The notes under the pieces: generated by a model
The model's database searches: none
What the model was told of the DNA's origin: nothing
What the model saw: only the letters and a program-made list of their open reading frames with translations
Made by a program: the position numbers and the translations under genes
NCBI GenBank assembly: GCA_964550935.1
Contig: CAZKBB010000046.1
Span: 1 to 23,184 of the forward strand
Length of the DNA: 23,184 nucleotides
Origin: JBCBSP01 sp964550935
Lineage (GTDB): Bacteria > Pseudomonadota > Alphaproteobacteria > Caulobacterales > Maricaulaceae
Direction of reading: 5' to 3'
Part shown: in pieces, positions 13,813 through 22,917 of the stretch
Layout: the number at the start of each line of letters is the position of its first letter
How positions within the stretch are numbered: the first letter of the stretch is position 1

Positions 13813-13814
13813 GG

Positions 13815-15416
13815 TCAGGGGCCGGTGAAGTCCGGCGGCGGGGCGCCGGCGCCCCGCCGGGGCCGCACCGCGTCCAGGAACTCGCGGATGCGCAGCGCCC
13901 CGGTGGCCAGGCACGCCGCGGCGTACACGCCCGCGCCCGCGCCCACCACGGCGAACAGGGTCGCGATGCGCGCGACCGCCTGGCCGGAATGGGGCGTCAG
14001 GGTCTCGATCGCCATGGGCGCGCCCCAGGCGGCGAGCCAGACCGCCCCGCCCATCGCCGCGCACGCCGCGATAAGGCGGGGCAGGCGCGCGGCGAGCCGG
14101 GCGTCCACCCGAAACAGGCCCCGCGCGCTCAGCGTCCGGCCCAATAGCCCCGCATGGACCCAGCCGGCGACTGACGAGGCGATGGCGAGACCCACATAGC
14201 CGAGCCCGCCGAAGAAGAGCGTCACCGCCAGGATCAAATTCACCGCCATGGAGGCGATGGCGTAGCGCATCGGCGTCTTGGTGTCCTCGCGCGCAAAGAA
14301 GCCGGGCGAGAGCACTTTGATCAGAACGAAGGCGGGAAGCCCCGCCGCATAGGCCGACAGGGCGAGCGCGGTCGCCTGGCTGTCCGCGGCGGTGAAGCGG
14401 TCCCACTCGTAAAGCCCGGACACCAGAAAGCCCGGAATGACCAGAAACGCGACCGCGGCGGGCAGGGTCAGCGCCATCGATATCTCGATCGAGCGGTTGA
14501 GCGCGACCTGGCCGCCCGCCTCGTCGCCGGCGCGCACCCGGCGCGCCAGGTTCGGCAGAAGCGCGACGCCCATGGCGATGCCGATCACGCCGAGCGGCAG
14601 CTGATAAAGGCGCTCGGCGTAGTTCAGCCAGGAGCGCGCTCCGGTCTCCAGCGTGGCGATCGAGGCGGTCAGGAGGACGTTGATCTGCGTGGCGCCGGCC
14701 GCGATCGCGCCGGGCACGCCGAGCGCGATCAGGCGCTTGACCCGCGTCGTCAGCTTGGGCGGCAGAAGGCGCAGTTTCAGCTTCGCGGCCAGGCCCGCCG
14801 CGATCAGAAGGGCGAGCTGGGCCAGGCCTGAGGCGGTCACCGAGATCGACAGCGCCACCGCAAGCGCCGGCCCGCTCCAGATATCCGCGGCCAGAACCGC
14901 GATCATGAAGACGTTCAGGAGCACCGGCGCGCCGGCCGCCGCGGCGAAGCGGCCATGGGTGTTCAACCCGCCGCCGATCAGCGCCACCAGGGCCATGCAG
15001 GCCAGATACGGCATGGTGATCTGCAACAGGAGCGCGGCGAGCGCCAGGCCGCCGGGTTCGTCGGCGAGGCCCGGGAAGAAGACGTAAGCCAGCCAAGGCG
15101 CGGCGAGCTGGAAGGCGATCACGATCGCGCCCGTGGCGGTCAGGAGGAAGGAGAGCGCTTCGGACAGGAAGCGGTCGGCCTCCTCGCGGCCCTCGCCTTC
15201 GATCCGGCGTGCGTAGAGCGGCACGAAAGCCGCGTTGAACGCGCCTTCGGCGAAGATGCGCCGGAAGGTGTTGGGGATCATGAAGGCCTGAAAGAAGGTG
15301 TCCGCCACAGGCCCCGCGCCGAGCCGGGCCGCGGTGAGAATCTCCCGGAAGAAGCCGAGCACGCGGCTGACCAGCGTCAGCCCGCTTACAACGCCCAGAT
15401 TGCGTACCAGCCGCAT
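13815..15416 (-). CDS. murJ: Lipid II flippase MurJ (MviN)
   Basis: MurJ moves lipid-linked peptidoglycan precursor across the inner membrane. The 533-residue protein is hydrophobic throughout, with about 14 predicted helices, the number known for MurJ. The N-terminal functional residues of E. coli MurJ fall at the same numbers here: Arg18, Arg24, Asp39 and Arg52, in SRVLGFFRE, VADTFF and IPNTFRRIFAEGAFNAAFVPLY. The last 15 residues are basic and proline-rich. It starts five bases after glnD ends, so the two are likely co-transcribed and coupled. The order mutS-glnD-murJ-trpS recurs in alphaproteobacteria. Confidence 0.96.
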   Translation of the reverse strand: MRLVRNLGVVSGLTLVSRVLGFFREILTAARLGAGPVADTFFQAFMIPNTFRRIFAEGAFNAAFVPLYARRIEGEGREEADRFLSEALSFLLTATGAIVIAFQLAAPWLAYVFFPGLADEPGGLALAALLLQITMPYLACMALVALIGGGLNTHGRFAAAAGAPVLLNVFMIAVLAADIWSGPALAVALSISVTASGLAQLALLIAAGLAAKLKLRLLPPKLTTRVKRLIALGVPGAIAAGATQINVLLTASIATLETGARSWLNYAERLYQLPLGVIGIAMGVALLPNLARRVRAGDEAGGQVALNRSIEISMALTLPAAVAFLVIPGFLVSGLYEWDRFTAADSQATALALSAYAAGLPAFVLIKVLSPGFFAREDTKTPMRYAIASMAVNLILAVTLFFGGLGYVGLAIASSVAGWVHAGLLGRTLSARGLFRVDARLAARLPRLIAACAAMGGAVWLAAWGAPMAIETLTPHSGQAVARIATLFAVVGAGAGVYAAACLATGALRIREFLDAVRPRRGAGAPPPDFTGP

Positions 15417-15421
15417 CGCGC

Positions 15422-18250
15422 TCAGCGTCCTTCGTTCGCCACGGCCTGGGCGAGACCGGTCTCGGCGCGTGCGTCCTCCAGCGCGCCTTCGGGCGCGTCG
15501 AGCACGGCGAACAGGCGCTCGCGGATCGCATCGACGCGTTTAGGGGCGGACGGTTTCGCGCCGTCTTCGGTGACGTAGAACACGTCCACGGCGCGCTCGC
15601 CGTAACCGTCGATGCGCGCTGCAGCGAGCGAAAGCCCCATACCGGTGAGCGTGCTGGCGAGATCGTGAAGGAGGCGCGGCCGGTCCCGGCCGGACGCCTC
15701 GATCACCAGCGCGGCGTCGGAGGCTTCCGCGTCGATATTGACGAAGGGGCTGACCCGGAAAGCCGCCTCGCGGCGCCTCACCGGGCGGTTCGGGATCATG
15801 TCGGCCGGGTTCAGGCCTTCAATCGCGGCGTGCTCCACGGCCGTCTTGAGGCGATCGCGCGCGCTTGAGTCCGACCAGCCGAAGGGCCGGCCGCCCTGCT
15901 CCTGCACGTAGAACACGTCGAAGGCGCGCCCGCCGGCCGTCGTGAACACTTGGGCGCCCACCACATTGGCGCCGTTAAGCGCCAGCGCGCCCACCAGATC
16001 GGCGAACAGCCCGTCCCGGTCCGGCGCGGTGACGAGCACTTCCGCGGCCGAGCGCTTGCGGTCCACGCGCACGCCGGCGGCCGAAGCCGCCTCGCGCGCG
16101 TCGGCCGCGCGCACGAAGGCGGCGTGGCGCAGCCGGTCGGTCTCGGAAAAGGCGAGCCAGTAGCTGTCGTCGAGATCCTCGGTCCAGCGCCTGGAGAAGG
16201 CCGGATCGATCCGGTCCATGTGCGCGGCGAACAGCCGGCGCGCGCGCTCGGCCCGGCGTGCGATGCGCGCGCGCGCTTCGGCCTCGCCGGGGCGGGCGTC
16301 GCCGGTCAGCACCGCGGCGGCGGCCTGGTAGAGATCTCGGATCAGCTGGGCTTTCCAGCCGTTCCACACGCCGGGTCCCACTGCGCGGATGTCCACGACG
16401 GTCAGGATCGTCAGAAGACGCAGGCGCTCCAGGGAGCCGACCGTCTCGGCGAAATCGAGCACCGTGCGCGGATCGCCGATATCGCGGCGCTGGGCCACGT
16501 CGCTCAGCTCCAGGTGATTACGCACCAGCCAGGAGACGAGCGCGGTCTCCGGCTCTTCAAGGCCGAGGCGTTCGCAGGCGTTGCGGGCCCGTTCGGCCCC
16601 CTCGATGCACTGATCGCCCTGGCCCTTGCCGGTGTCGTGCAGAAGGATCGCCAGGTGCAACGCGCGCCGGTGGACGATCTGCGGGGCGAGCCGGGTGGAC
16701 AGCGGATGGTCCGCCTCAAGCCGGCCCTGCTCGATCCGGCGCAGTATCCCCAGCGCGTTCAGCGTGTGTTCGTCCACGGTGAAGTGGTGATACATGTTGA
16801 ACTGAGTGCGCGCGACGATGTCGCCGAACTCCGGGATGAACGCGCCCAGAAGCCCCGCCTCGGTCATGGCGCGCAGGGTCATGCGCGGCTCGTCGCTTTC
16901 CAGAAGCGTGGCGAAGAAGCTGCGCCCGGCCCGCGCGTCGGCGCGGAACTCGTCGTCGATCAGGCGCAGGTTCTGGCCCACCGCCGCGAACGCGTCCGGG
17001 TGCAGGTCCAGGCTCCGCGCGCTCGCCATCTCGAACAGGCGCAGCATCAAGACCGGATCGCGCGCGATGGCGGCGGCGTCGGCGAAGTCCAGCCGCCCGG
17101 CGCGGATCACGAAGCCGGCCTCGGTCAGCGCCTCGTCGGCTTCGGCGACCCCGTGGGCGGGCATGAAGCGCCCGATGCCGGCGGGCGGATCCTTCAGCGC
17201 GTCGGCCTCCAGCTTGGCGCAGACCAGGCGCGTCAGCGCGCCCACATCGATGGCGTAGCGGAAATAGTCCCGCATGAAGGTCTCGACGCCCAGCGTCTCG
17301 GCGCTGTCCTCGTAGCCCATGCGTTCAGCGACCTCGGGCTGAACGTCGAAGCTCAGCCGGTCGTCCTTGCGCCCGCTGAGGCCGTGCAGGTGAAAGCGCA
17401 CCGCCCAGAAGAAGTCCGCCGCGTGCAGATAGCGCTCCACGTCCTGGACGCTCAAAAGGCCTGATGCGACCCAGCGCTCCATCGCGTCGCCGCCATAGAG
17501 CACCTGGGCGAGCCAGCGCAGCGTCTGCAGATCGCGCAGCGCACCTTTGCCGTCCTTCACATTGGGCTCGACCGCGTAGCGGCTGTCGCCCTGGCGATCC
17601 ACGCGCGCATCGCGCTCGGCGAGCTTGGCGGTGACGAAGCCGGCCGCGTCGCCGGAGCGCAGCTGCGCGTCGAAGCGGGTTTTCAGCGTCTGCACCAGCT
17701 GCTCGTCCCCGGAGATCGCGCGCAGGTCCAACAGCGCGGTGCGCTCGCTGACATCCTCCTGGGCGAGCGTCAGCGCCTCGTCCACGGTGCGCAGCGCCCC
17801 GCCGCCGACGCTAAGCCCCGCGTCCCACAGAGCGTAGAGCGTGCGCTCAATGACGGTCTTGACCCCGTCATCAGGCTCGTCGGCGACGATGAAGACCAGA
17901 TCGATGTCCGAGCCCGGCGCCAGCTCGCCCGCGCCGTAGCCGCCCTGGGCGCATAGCGCCAGGCCCGGCGTCTGCGCGCCGTCGGGCAGAATGTCGGTTG
18001 CGATGGAATCAAACAGGGCGCGCAGCGCGGCGTTCATCACGCCGGACAGCGTACGCGCCGCCTCCAGCCCGCCGTCGCGCCCTTCAAGGCAGGTCTCGGC
18101 GTGAGCGCGCCCGCGCGCGATGAATTTCTTAAGCCGCGCCAGCCCGGCCTGACGCGGGGCGGGCTTGTCCCAGCCGGACCCCGTCGCCGCGGCCAGCTCG
18201 GCGCGCAGGCGCAGTCCGTCCAAAGACGCGGGAAGCGCGGAAGGTCTCAT
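15422..18250 (-). CDS. glnD: [Protein-PII] uridylyltransferase / uridylyl-removing enzyme GlnD
   Basis: GlnD senses glutamine and adds or removes UMP on PII proteins, setting nitrogen assimilation. The 942-residue product has the whole domain series: a nucleotidyltransferase domain with GGYGAGELAPGSDIDLVF (103-120); the GlnD helical region with the GKGALRDLQTLRW block (about 234-246); an HD hydrolase domain with HFTVDEHTL and LAILLHDTGKGQGD (His538-Asp539); and two C-terminal ACT domains at about 745-800 and 860-920, each ending in DVFYV. Catalytic motifs of both activities are intact. The ATG at 18248-18250 gives normal family length. It is separated from mutS by 255 bases holding two palindromic elements, so it may have its own promoter. 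murJ follows after five bases. Confidence 0.96.
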   Translation of the reverse strand: MRPSALPASLDGLRLRAELAAATGSGWDKPAPRQAGLARLKKFIARGRAHAETCLEGRDGGLEAARTLSGVMNAALRALFDSIATDILPDGAQTPGLALCAQGGYGAGELAPGSDIDLVFIVADEPDDGVKTVIERTLYALWDAGLSVGGGALRTVDEALTLAQEDVSERTALLDLRAISGDEQLVQTLKTRFDAQLRSGDAAGFVTAKLAERDARVDRQGDSRYAVEPNVKDGKGALRDLQTLRWLAQVLYGGDAMERWVASGLLSVQDVERYLHAADFFWAVRFHLHGLSGRKDDRLSFDVQPEVAERMGYEDSAETLGVETFMRDYFRYAIDVGALTRLVCAKLEADALKDPPAGIGRFMPAHGVAEADEALTEAGFVIRAGRLDFADAAAIARDPVLMLRLFEMASARSLDLHPDAFAAVGQNLRLIDDEFRADARAGRSFFATLLESDEPRMTLRAMTEAGLLGAFIPEFGDIVARTQFNMYHHFTVDEHTLNALGILRRIEQGRLEADHPLSTRLAPQIVHRRALHLAILLHDTGKGQGDQCIEGAERARNACERLGLEEPETALVSWLVRNHLELSDVAQRRDIGDPRTVLDFAETVGSLERLRLLTILTVVDIRAVGPGVWNGWKAQLIRDLYQAAAAVLTGDARPGEAEARARIARRAERARRLFAAHMDRIDPAFSRRWTEDLDDSYWLAFSETDRLRHAAFVRAADAREAASAAGVRVDRKRSAAEVLVTAPDRDGLFADLVGALALNGANVVGAQVFTTAGGRAFDVFYVQEQGGRPFGWSDSSARDRLKTAVEHAAIEGLNPADMIPNRPVRRREAAFRVSPFVNIDAEASDAALVIEASGRDRPRLLHDLASTLTGMGLSLAAARIDGYGERAVDVFYVTEDGAKPSAPKRVDAIRERLFAVLDAPEGALEDARAETGLAQAVANEGR

Positions 18251-18321
18251 GGCCGCCCTTGTACGCCATCGCGCCAGCCTGCGTCAGGGGGCCGCGCATC
18301 GGGTGTGAGTTCAAGCGCCTC

Positions 18322-18373
18322 ACCCTGTCATCCCGGGCGCGAAGCGACCCTCGACCTGCCGGGATGACAGGGT
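18322..18373. repeat. Palindromic intergenic element, 15-bp perfect arms
   Basis: ACCCTGTCATCCCGG (18322-18336) is repeated exactly inverted as CCGGGATGACAGGGT (18359-18373) around a 22-base loop. The TCATCCCGG/CCGGGATGA core resembles dispersed palindromic repeats common in alphaproteobacterial intergenic DNA. No coding function is suggested. Confidence 0.65.
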
Positions 18374-18449
18374 CGGCGCTTTTCCGCCCTGAGGTCCGCG
18401 ATCGCAGCTTCGCCGCGTCCGCGCGTTCACCATTGGACCCCACATGAAT

Positions 18450-18479
18450 TCCCGGGCGGCGCGCAGCGCCGGCCCGGGA
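18450..18479. repeat. Second palindromic element / hairpin downstream of mutS
   Basis: TCCCGGGC (18450-18457) pairs with GCCCGGGA (18472-18479), and GGCGC (18458-18462) with GCGCC (18466-18470), leaving one bulged base and a 3-base loop. It lies 26 bases past the mutS stop and could act as its terminator, though no U-run follows. The CCCGGGC-GCGC-AGCG pattern resembles the left half of the element at 18322, so the two may be diverged copies of one family. Confidence 0.5.
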
Positions 18480-18505
18480 CCTCGTCGCGAGGGTGCGCGC
18501 CAACG

Positions 18506-21196
18506 CTACTCCCTCAACATCGCCTTCAGCGCATACACCAGCTCCAGGGCGTCTCGGGGGGTCAGGTCGTCGGCGTCGATGGTTTTGAGGCGGGCTTCGA
18601 TTTGTGAGGGTTTGGGGGGCGCTTCGGGCGGTTTGGCGCTGAACAGGGGCAGGTCGGCGAGGGCGGCGGCGGGTTGGCCGTCGGCTTCGAGCCGGTCGAG
18701 GATCTCCTGGGCGCGCGCCACGGCCGCGGGCGGCAGCCCGGCGCGTCTGGCGACCTCGACGCCGTAGGAGCGGTCGGCGGGCCCGGCGCCCACCTCGTGC
18801 AGGAAGACCAGCTCGCCCTTCCATTCCTTCGCGCGCAGGGAGAGGTTCGCGGCCGCGCTTAGCTCGCCGGCGAGGCGGGTCAGCTCGTGATAGTGCGTGG
18901 CGAACAGCGCCCGGCAGGCGTTGACCTCGTGGAGGTGCTCCACCGCGGCCCAGGCGATGGAGAGCCCGTCGAACGTGGCCGTGCCGCGACCGATCTCGTC
19001 AAGGATGACGAGCGCGCGCGGGCCGGCCTGGTTCAAGATCGCCGCGGTCTCGATCATCTCCGCCATGAAGGTGGAGCGCCCGCGCGCCAGATCGTCCGCA
19101 GCGCCGACGCGCGAGAAGAGCCGGTCGACGAGGCCCACACGGGCGCGCCTCGCCGGGACGAAGAGCCCGGCCTGCGCCATCACGGCGATAATGGCGTTCT
19201 GGCGCAGGAAGGTGGACTTGCCCGCCATGTTCGGACCCGTCACGAGCGCCAGGCGCGCGCCGGTCTCGCCGTCGCCGTCGAGCGCGCAGTCGTTCGGCGT
19301 GAAGCGCCCCTCGCCGGAGCGCTCCAGCGCGCGCTCGACCACCGGATGGCGCCCGCCCTCGACGGAGAAAACGCGGCTGTCATCGACGACCGGCCGGCAC
19401 GCGCCTGAGGTCTCGGCCCAGTGCGCGGCCGCCCCGGCGACGTCGAGCGCGGCGAGAGCGCGCGCGGCGGCGCGCACGGCGGCGGCTTCGGCTTCAAGGC
19501 GCTCGCGGAACGCCTCGAAAATCTCCAGCTCCAGCGCGATCGCGCGCTCGCCGGCTTGGGCGATCTTGGCTTCGAGTTCGCCCAGTTCAGGCGTTGAGAA
19601 GCGCACCGCGTTGGCCATGGTCTGGCGGTGGATGAACGGCTCGGCCCCCATCAGCGCGTCGGCGTGCTTGGCGGTCACCTCGATGAAATAGCCGAGCACG
19701 TTGTTGTGCTTGATCTTCAGCGAGGCGACGCCGGACTGATCGGCGTAGGTCTTTTGAAGCCCCGCCACGACGCGCCGGGAATCGTCCTTGAGGCGGCGCG
19801 CCTCGTCGAGCGCGGGCGACGAGCCCGGCGCGATGAAGCCGCCCTCACGGGTGAGAAGCGGCGGCTCATCGACCAGCGCGCGCTCGATCTCCTGCACCAG
19901 GGTCGCGAGCCCGGGCCGGGCGGTGAGCGACACCGCGTCCAGCGACGCGGCGACGCCCGCCGGGGGCGTGTTCAGCGGCGCCTTGGCGAAGTCCGCGTTC
20001 AGCCGCTCGCCCTCTCTTAAGGCGCGCGCCGCGGCGGCGAGATCGCGCGGACCGCCGCGTCCCAGCATCAGCCGGGACAGCGCGCGCGCCGGATCGCCGG
20101 CCTGCTTCAGGCGCTTGCGCACGGTCTCGCGGATCGCGGGATCGTCAAGGAAGAAGGCGACGGCCTCCTGGCGCGCGGCGATCTCGGCCAGATCGGTGGA
20201 TGGCCGGGCGAGGCGTTCGGCCAGAAGCCGCGCGCCCGGCGGGGTGACCGTGCGGTCGATCGCGTCCAGGAGCGAGCCTTTGCGCGCGCCTTGCAAGGTG
20301 CGCTCAAGCTCCAGGCTGACGCGCGCGGCCGGGTCGATCGCCATCGCCGCGCCGGCCGCCGCGCGCCGCGGCGCGGACAGCTTCGCCGGCGCGCCGGCCT
20401 GGGTCAGTTCGAGATAATCGAGAAGACAGCCGAGCGCGGCGATCTCGGCGCGGGTGAACTCGCCGAACCCGTCGAGCGTCTTGACCCCGAAGCGCTGTTT
20501 CAGGCGCCGCTCGCCGGCGGAGGGATCGAACTTGGCGCGCGCGCGCACCGTGACGGTCGCAGCCGGGCAGGCCGCCTCGGCGGTCTTCACCGCATCCTCG
20601 GGCGCCAGCAGCTCGGACGGGTTCAGCGCGGCGAGCTCGGCCTCGAGCGCGTCGGCGTGAAGCGCGCTGACCTGAAGCTCGCCGTCCGAAACGTCCGCGG
20701 CGGCGAGCGCCCACTCACCGGCCGAGGTTTTGGCCAGCGCCGCGATCCGGTTGGCCGAGCGCGCGTCCAGAAGATCGTCCTCGGTCAGCGTGCCGGGCGT
20801 GACGATGCGCGTGATCGCCCGGCGCACCACCGCCTTGGAGCCGCCGCGCCGCTTGGCTTCGGCCGGGTCCTCCATCTGCTCGCCGACGGCGACCTTGTAG
20901 CCGGCCTTGATGAGTCGGGAGAGATAGGTCTGCGCGCTGTGCACGGGCACCCCGCACATCGGGACGCCGTCGCCCTGATGCTCGCCGCGCTTGGTCAGCG
21001 CGATGTCGAGCGCTTCGGCCGCGCGCACCGCGTCGTCGAAGAACAGCTCGTAGAAGTCGCCCATGCGGTAGAACAGGAGCGCATCAAGCGGGGCCTCGCC
21101 GCGCAGCTCCAGAAACTGCGCCATCATCGGCGTCGCGCCCTCCGGCGTGGGGAAGGCGCGGCTGAGCAGCGTGTCCGGCGCGGGCGCGTGAGTCAT
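18506..21196 (-). CDS. mutS: DNA mismatch repair protein MutS
   Basis: MutS binds mispaired or looped bases and starts mismatch repair. The 896-residue product has the mismatch-contacting motif GDFYELF (Phe48, Glu50) in domain I and the connector, lever and clamp regions. The ATPase has the Walker A GPNMAGKST near residue 655, Walker B LVILDEIGRGT near 728, and FATHYHELTRLA after it. The C-terminal helix-turn-helix dimerisation region is present. Length matches alphaproteobacterial MutS (about 880-910). The ATG at 21194-21196 was chosen for length; Met24-Met25 are less likely. The transposase remnant ends only 63 bases upstream, so the promoter may be partly IS-derived. Confidence 0.97.
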   Translation of the reverse strand: MTHAPAPDTLLSRAFPTPEGATPMMAQFLELRGEAPLDALLFYRMGDFYELFFDDAVRAAEALDIALTKRGEHQGDGVPMCGVPVHSAQTYLSRLIKAGYKVAVGEQMEDPAEAKRRGGSKAVVRRAITRIVTPGTLTEDDLLDARSANRIAALAKTSAGEWALAAADVSDGELQVSALHADALEAELAALNPSELLAPEDAVKTAEAACPAATVTVRARAKFDPSAGERRLKQRFGVKTLDGFGEFTRAEIAALGCLLDYLELTQAGAPAKLSAPRRAAAGAAMAIDPAARVSLELERTLQGARKGSLLDAIDRTVTPPGARLLAERLARPSTDLAEIAARQEAVAFFLDDPAIRETVRKRLKQAGDPARALSRLMLGRGGPRDLAAAARALREGERLNADFAKAPLNTPPAGVAASLDAVSLTARPGLATLVQEIERALVDEPPLLTREGGFIAPGSSPALDEARRLKDDSRRVVAGLQKTYADQSGVASLKIKHNNVLGYFIEVTAKHADALMGAEPFIHRQTMANAVRFSTPELGELEAKIAQAGERAIALELEIFEAFRERLEAEAAAVRAAARALAALDVAGAAAHWAETSGACRPVVDDSRVFSVEGGRHPVVERALERSGEGRFTPNDCALDGDGETGARLALVTGPNMAGKSTFLRQNAIIAVMAQAGLFVPARRARVGLVDRLFSRVGAADDLARGRSTFMAEMIETAAILNQAGPRALVILDEIGRGTATFDGLSIAWAAVEHLHEVNACRALFATHYHELTRLAGELSAAANLSLRAKEWKGELVFLHEVGAGPADRSYGVEVARRAGLPPAAVARAQEILDRLEADGQPAAALADLPLFSAKPPEAPPKPSQIEARLKTIDADDLTPRDALELVYALKAMLRE

Positions 21197-21259
21197 GGGC
21201 GCAGCCTAATCGCGGCGCTTCGCCGGGCAAGGCCCGCTAGCGCTGGCGCGCACCGCGGG

Positions 21260-21364
21260 CTAGCTGTGATGTCTCATGACGTTGTTCAGGTCTGAGAGCG
21301 CCTGCGCTGGTGCACGTCGGTTCAGAGCGTAGTGCCTTCGGCATGTGTTGTAACGCCGGATCCA
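21260..21364 (-). mobile_element. Transposase 3'-end remnant (integrase-core, IS481/IS3-like)
   Basis: On the minus strand this codes for WIRRYNTCRRHYALNRRAPAQ and ALSDLNNVMRHHS, then a TAG stop at 21260-21262. The W..YN..R.H.AL....P pattern is the C-terminal end of rve-type transposases, and the NNV..H ending suggests IS481 more than IS3. Only about 35 codons survive. Above about 21365 the sequence becomes the serine hydrolase on the other strand, and the frame there is only its shadow. The catalytic DDE part is gone. The sequence TGTGATGTCTCATGACGTTG from 21265, beginning with TGT, may be the element's terminal repeat, overlapping the gene end. I see no second end in the window. Confidence 0.6.
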
Positions 21365-21365
21365 G

Positions 21366-22837
21366 TTCGGCAGGTCTTCGCGACGCGCTTCGAGATCGGC
21401 TCGATCTCCAAGACCTTCGTGTGGACCGCTGTGATGGTGCTGGAGGAGGACGGGCTGATCGATGTCGGCGCGCCCCTGAACGACTATCTCGACGGCTATC
21501 AGGCGCCGGACGGCGAGCGCGCGCTGACCATGGCCGACCTGATGAGCCATCGCCTCGGCATGGAGGATACGCTCGCGCTGTTCCTGCCGGATCTGGACGC
21601 GCTGACGCTGAACGAGGCGCTCGCGCGCGCCGAGCCGGCCATGGCGTGGTCGCCGGGCGGGGCGACGGCCTATTCCAACAGGGGCGCCGGGCTCGCCGCG
21701 AAGGTGGTGGAGGACGTTTCAGGGCGCAGCTACCGGGCGTCCCTGTTCGAGAAGATCCTTCGGCGGCTGGGGATGACCGAAACGACGCTGCGCGAAGCCG
21801 ACGCCGCAGAGGCGACCCCGCCGCGCATGCAGGAGCGGCTTTATCCGGACCGGCCGGAGGCCGCGGACATGGCTCACGGCTTCATGACCCGGCCCTATCG
21901 CGGCCAGACCTTCTGGGGCCATGGCGGCTATCTGAACTCGTTCTACTCCGACATGGCGATGATCGAGCCGTTAGAGCTCGGCGTCTTCATCTCGCTGAAC
22001 GCGGACGTCACGCGAGAGCCGGCGCTGCGCCTGGCCGAGCTGGTGACCGATCGCGCGCTCGGCGAACCGCGCGACAACGCGCCGCCGCCGGGGCGCCTCG
22101 ATCTCGAGCCCGAAGCGCTCAGCGCCTATGAGGGCCGCTACACGCCGAACCGGCGCGCCCATGAAGGGTTTTAGAAACTCCTCACCAAGCGCGGCGTGCA
22201 GACCGTCTCCGCGGTCGAGGGCGGCGCGATCGACATCGCTGCAGGCGGTGAGATCGAGCGCTTCTGGCCGGTGGGCGAGGACGTGTTCGAGAACCGCCTC
22301 GCCAACCCCATCGTGTTCGAACGCGATGAGGACGGCGCGGTCGTGCGCTTCTCTTCGGTCAATGGCGCCAACACCTATGAGCGGGTCTCGGCCGATGAGG
22401 AGCCGCAGCTGCTTTTCGCCGCGTACGGCGCGGCGGCGTTTTTCGCGCTGACCACCTGGCTCGGGCTCTGGCGCCGGCTGGGGCGCGGCGCGCGCGTCAC
22501 CGCCAGGGGCCGGCTCGTCTCGCTCTTGGACCTGTTCGCGGCCGGCTGGGTGTTCGCCCTGCTCGGCGTGACCGCGCTCGCCGCGAGCGGGCTCGCCCAG
22601 GGCCTTGAGGTCATCGCCAGCTATCCCACGCCCGGCCTCGTCGCCATCGCGGTCATGGCGAGCCTGACCGTGGGGGTCGCCGCGCTGGTCGTGCTGGCGA
22701 GCGTCCCGGCGCTGGCGGGCTCGGGCTGGTCGATCTGGCGCAAGATCCACCATGGGCTGTTCGCCGCCGCGATGGTCTGGCTCGCCTGGGCGCTGACGGC
22801 GTGGGATCTGGCGTTTCACCTGCCGATCACGGCGTGA
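21366..22837 (+). pseudogene. Serine hydrolase (class C beta-lactamase/PBP-like) with C-terminal membrane domain, truncated and interrupted
   Basis: The remains encode a beta-lactamase-fold hydrolase followed by a four-helix membrane domain. All three catalytic motifs are intact: SISK (21401-21412), YSN (21671-21679) and HGG (21920-21928). Two lesions are visible. First, the N-terminus is missing: homologous enzymes have a signal peptide and about 40-60 residues before SxxK, but here transposase sequence begins about 10 residues upstream. Second, an in-frame TAG at 22172-22174 follows EGF, after which the same frame continues as KLLTKRGVQTVSAVEGG through to a stop at 22835-22837. The latter part has four hydrophobic stretches (about 22410-22470, 22525-22590, 22640-22705 and 22755-22815). 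A GTG at 21332 inside IS sequence could start a chimera, but it would have no signal peptide. It lies between the usually adjacent mutS and maeB. Confidence 0.8.
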
Positions 22838-22917
22838 GCCGCGTTGCGCTGCAGGCCGAACGGGTTAGGCTTGGTTCATCCAGCCCGCCCGACCCTTAAG
22901 AAGACGGATCCAGCGCC

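Noticed and set aside
13721..13814. T-box or tryptophan attenuator for trpS
   Set aside because: No T-box sequence, specifier loop or tryptophan-rich leader peptide is visible; only a GC hairpin without U-run.
15950..17464. 504-codon plus-strand frame opposite glnD
   Set aside because: It is the mirror of glnD; it has histidine/arginine/glutamine-rich composition and no recognisable domain, while GlnD is complete on the other strand.
20291..21295. 334-codon plus-strand frame opposite mutS
   Set aside because: It is antisense to the MutS N-terminal domains and shows no motifs; composition is that of a shadow frame.
21365..21550. Continuation of the transposase frame toward 21550
   Set aside because: Beyond about 21365 the plus strand encodes the serine hydrolase, including SISK; the minus-strand residues there show no transposase pattern.
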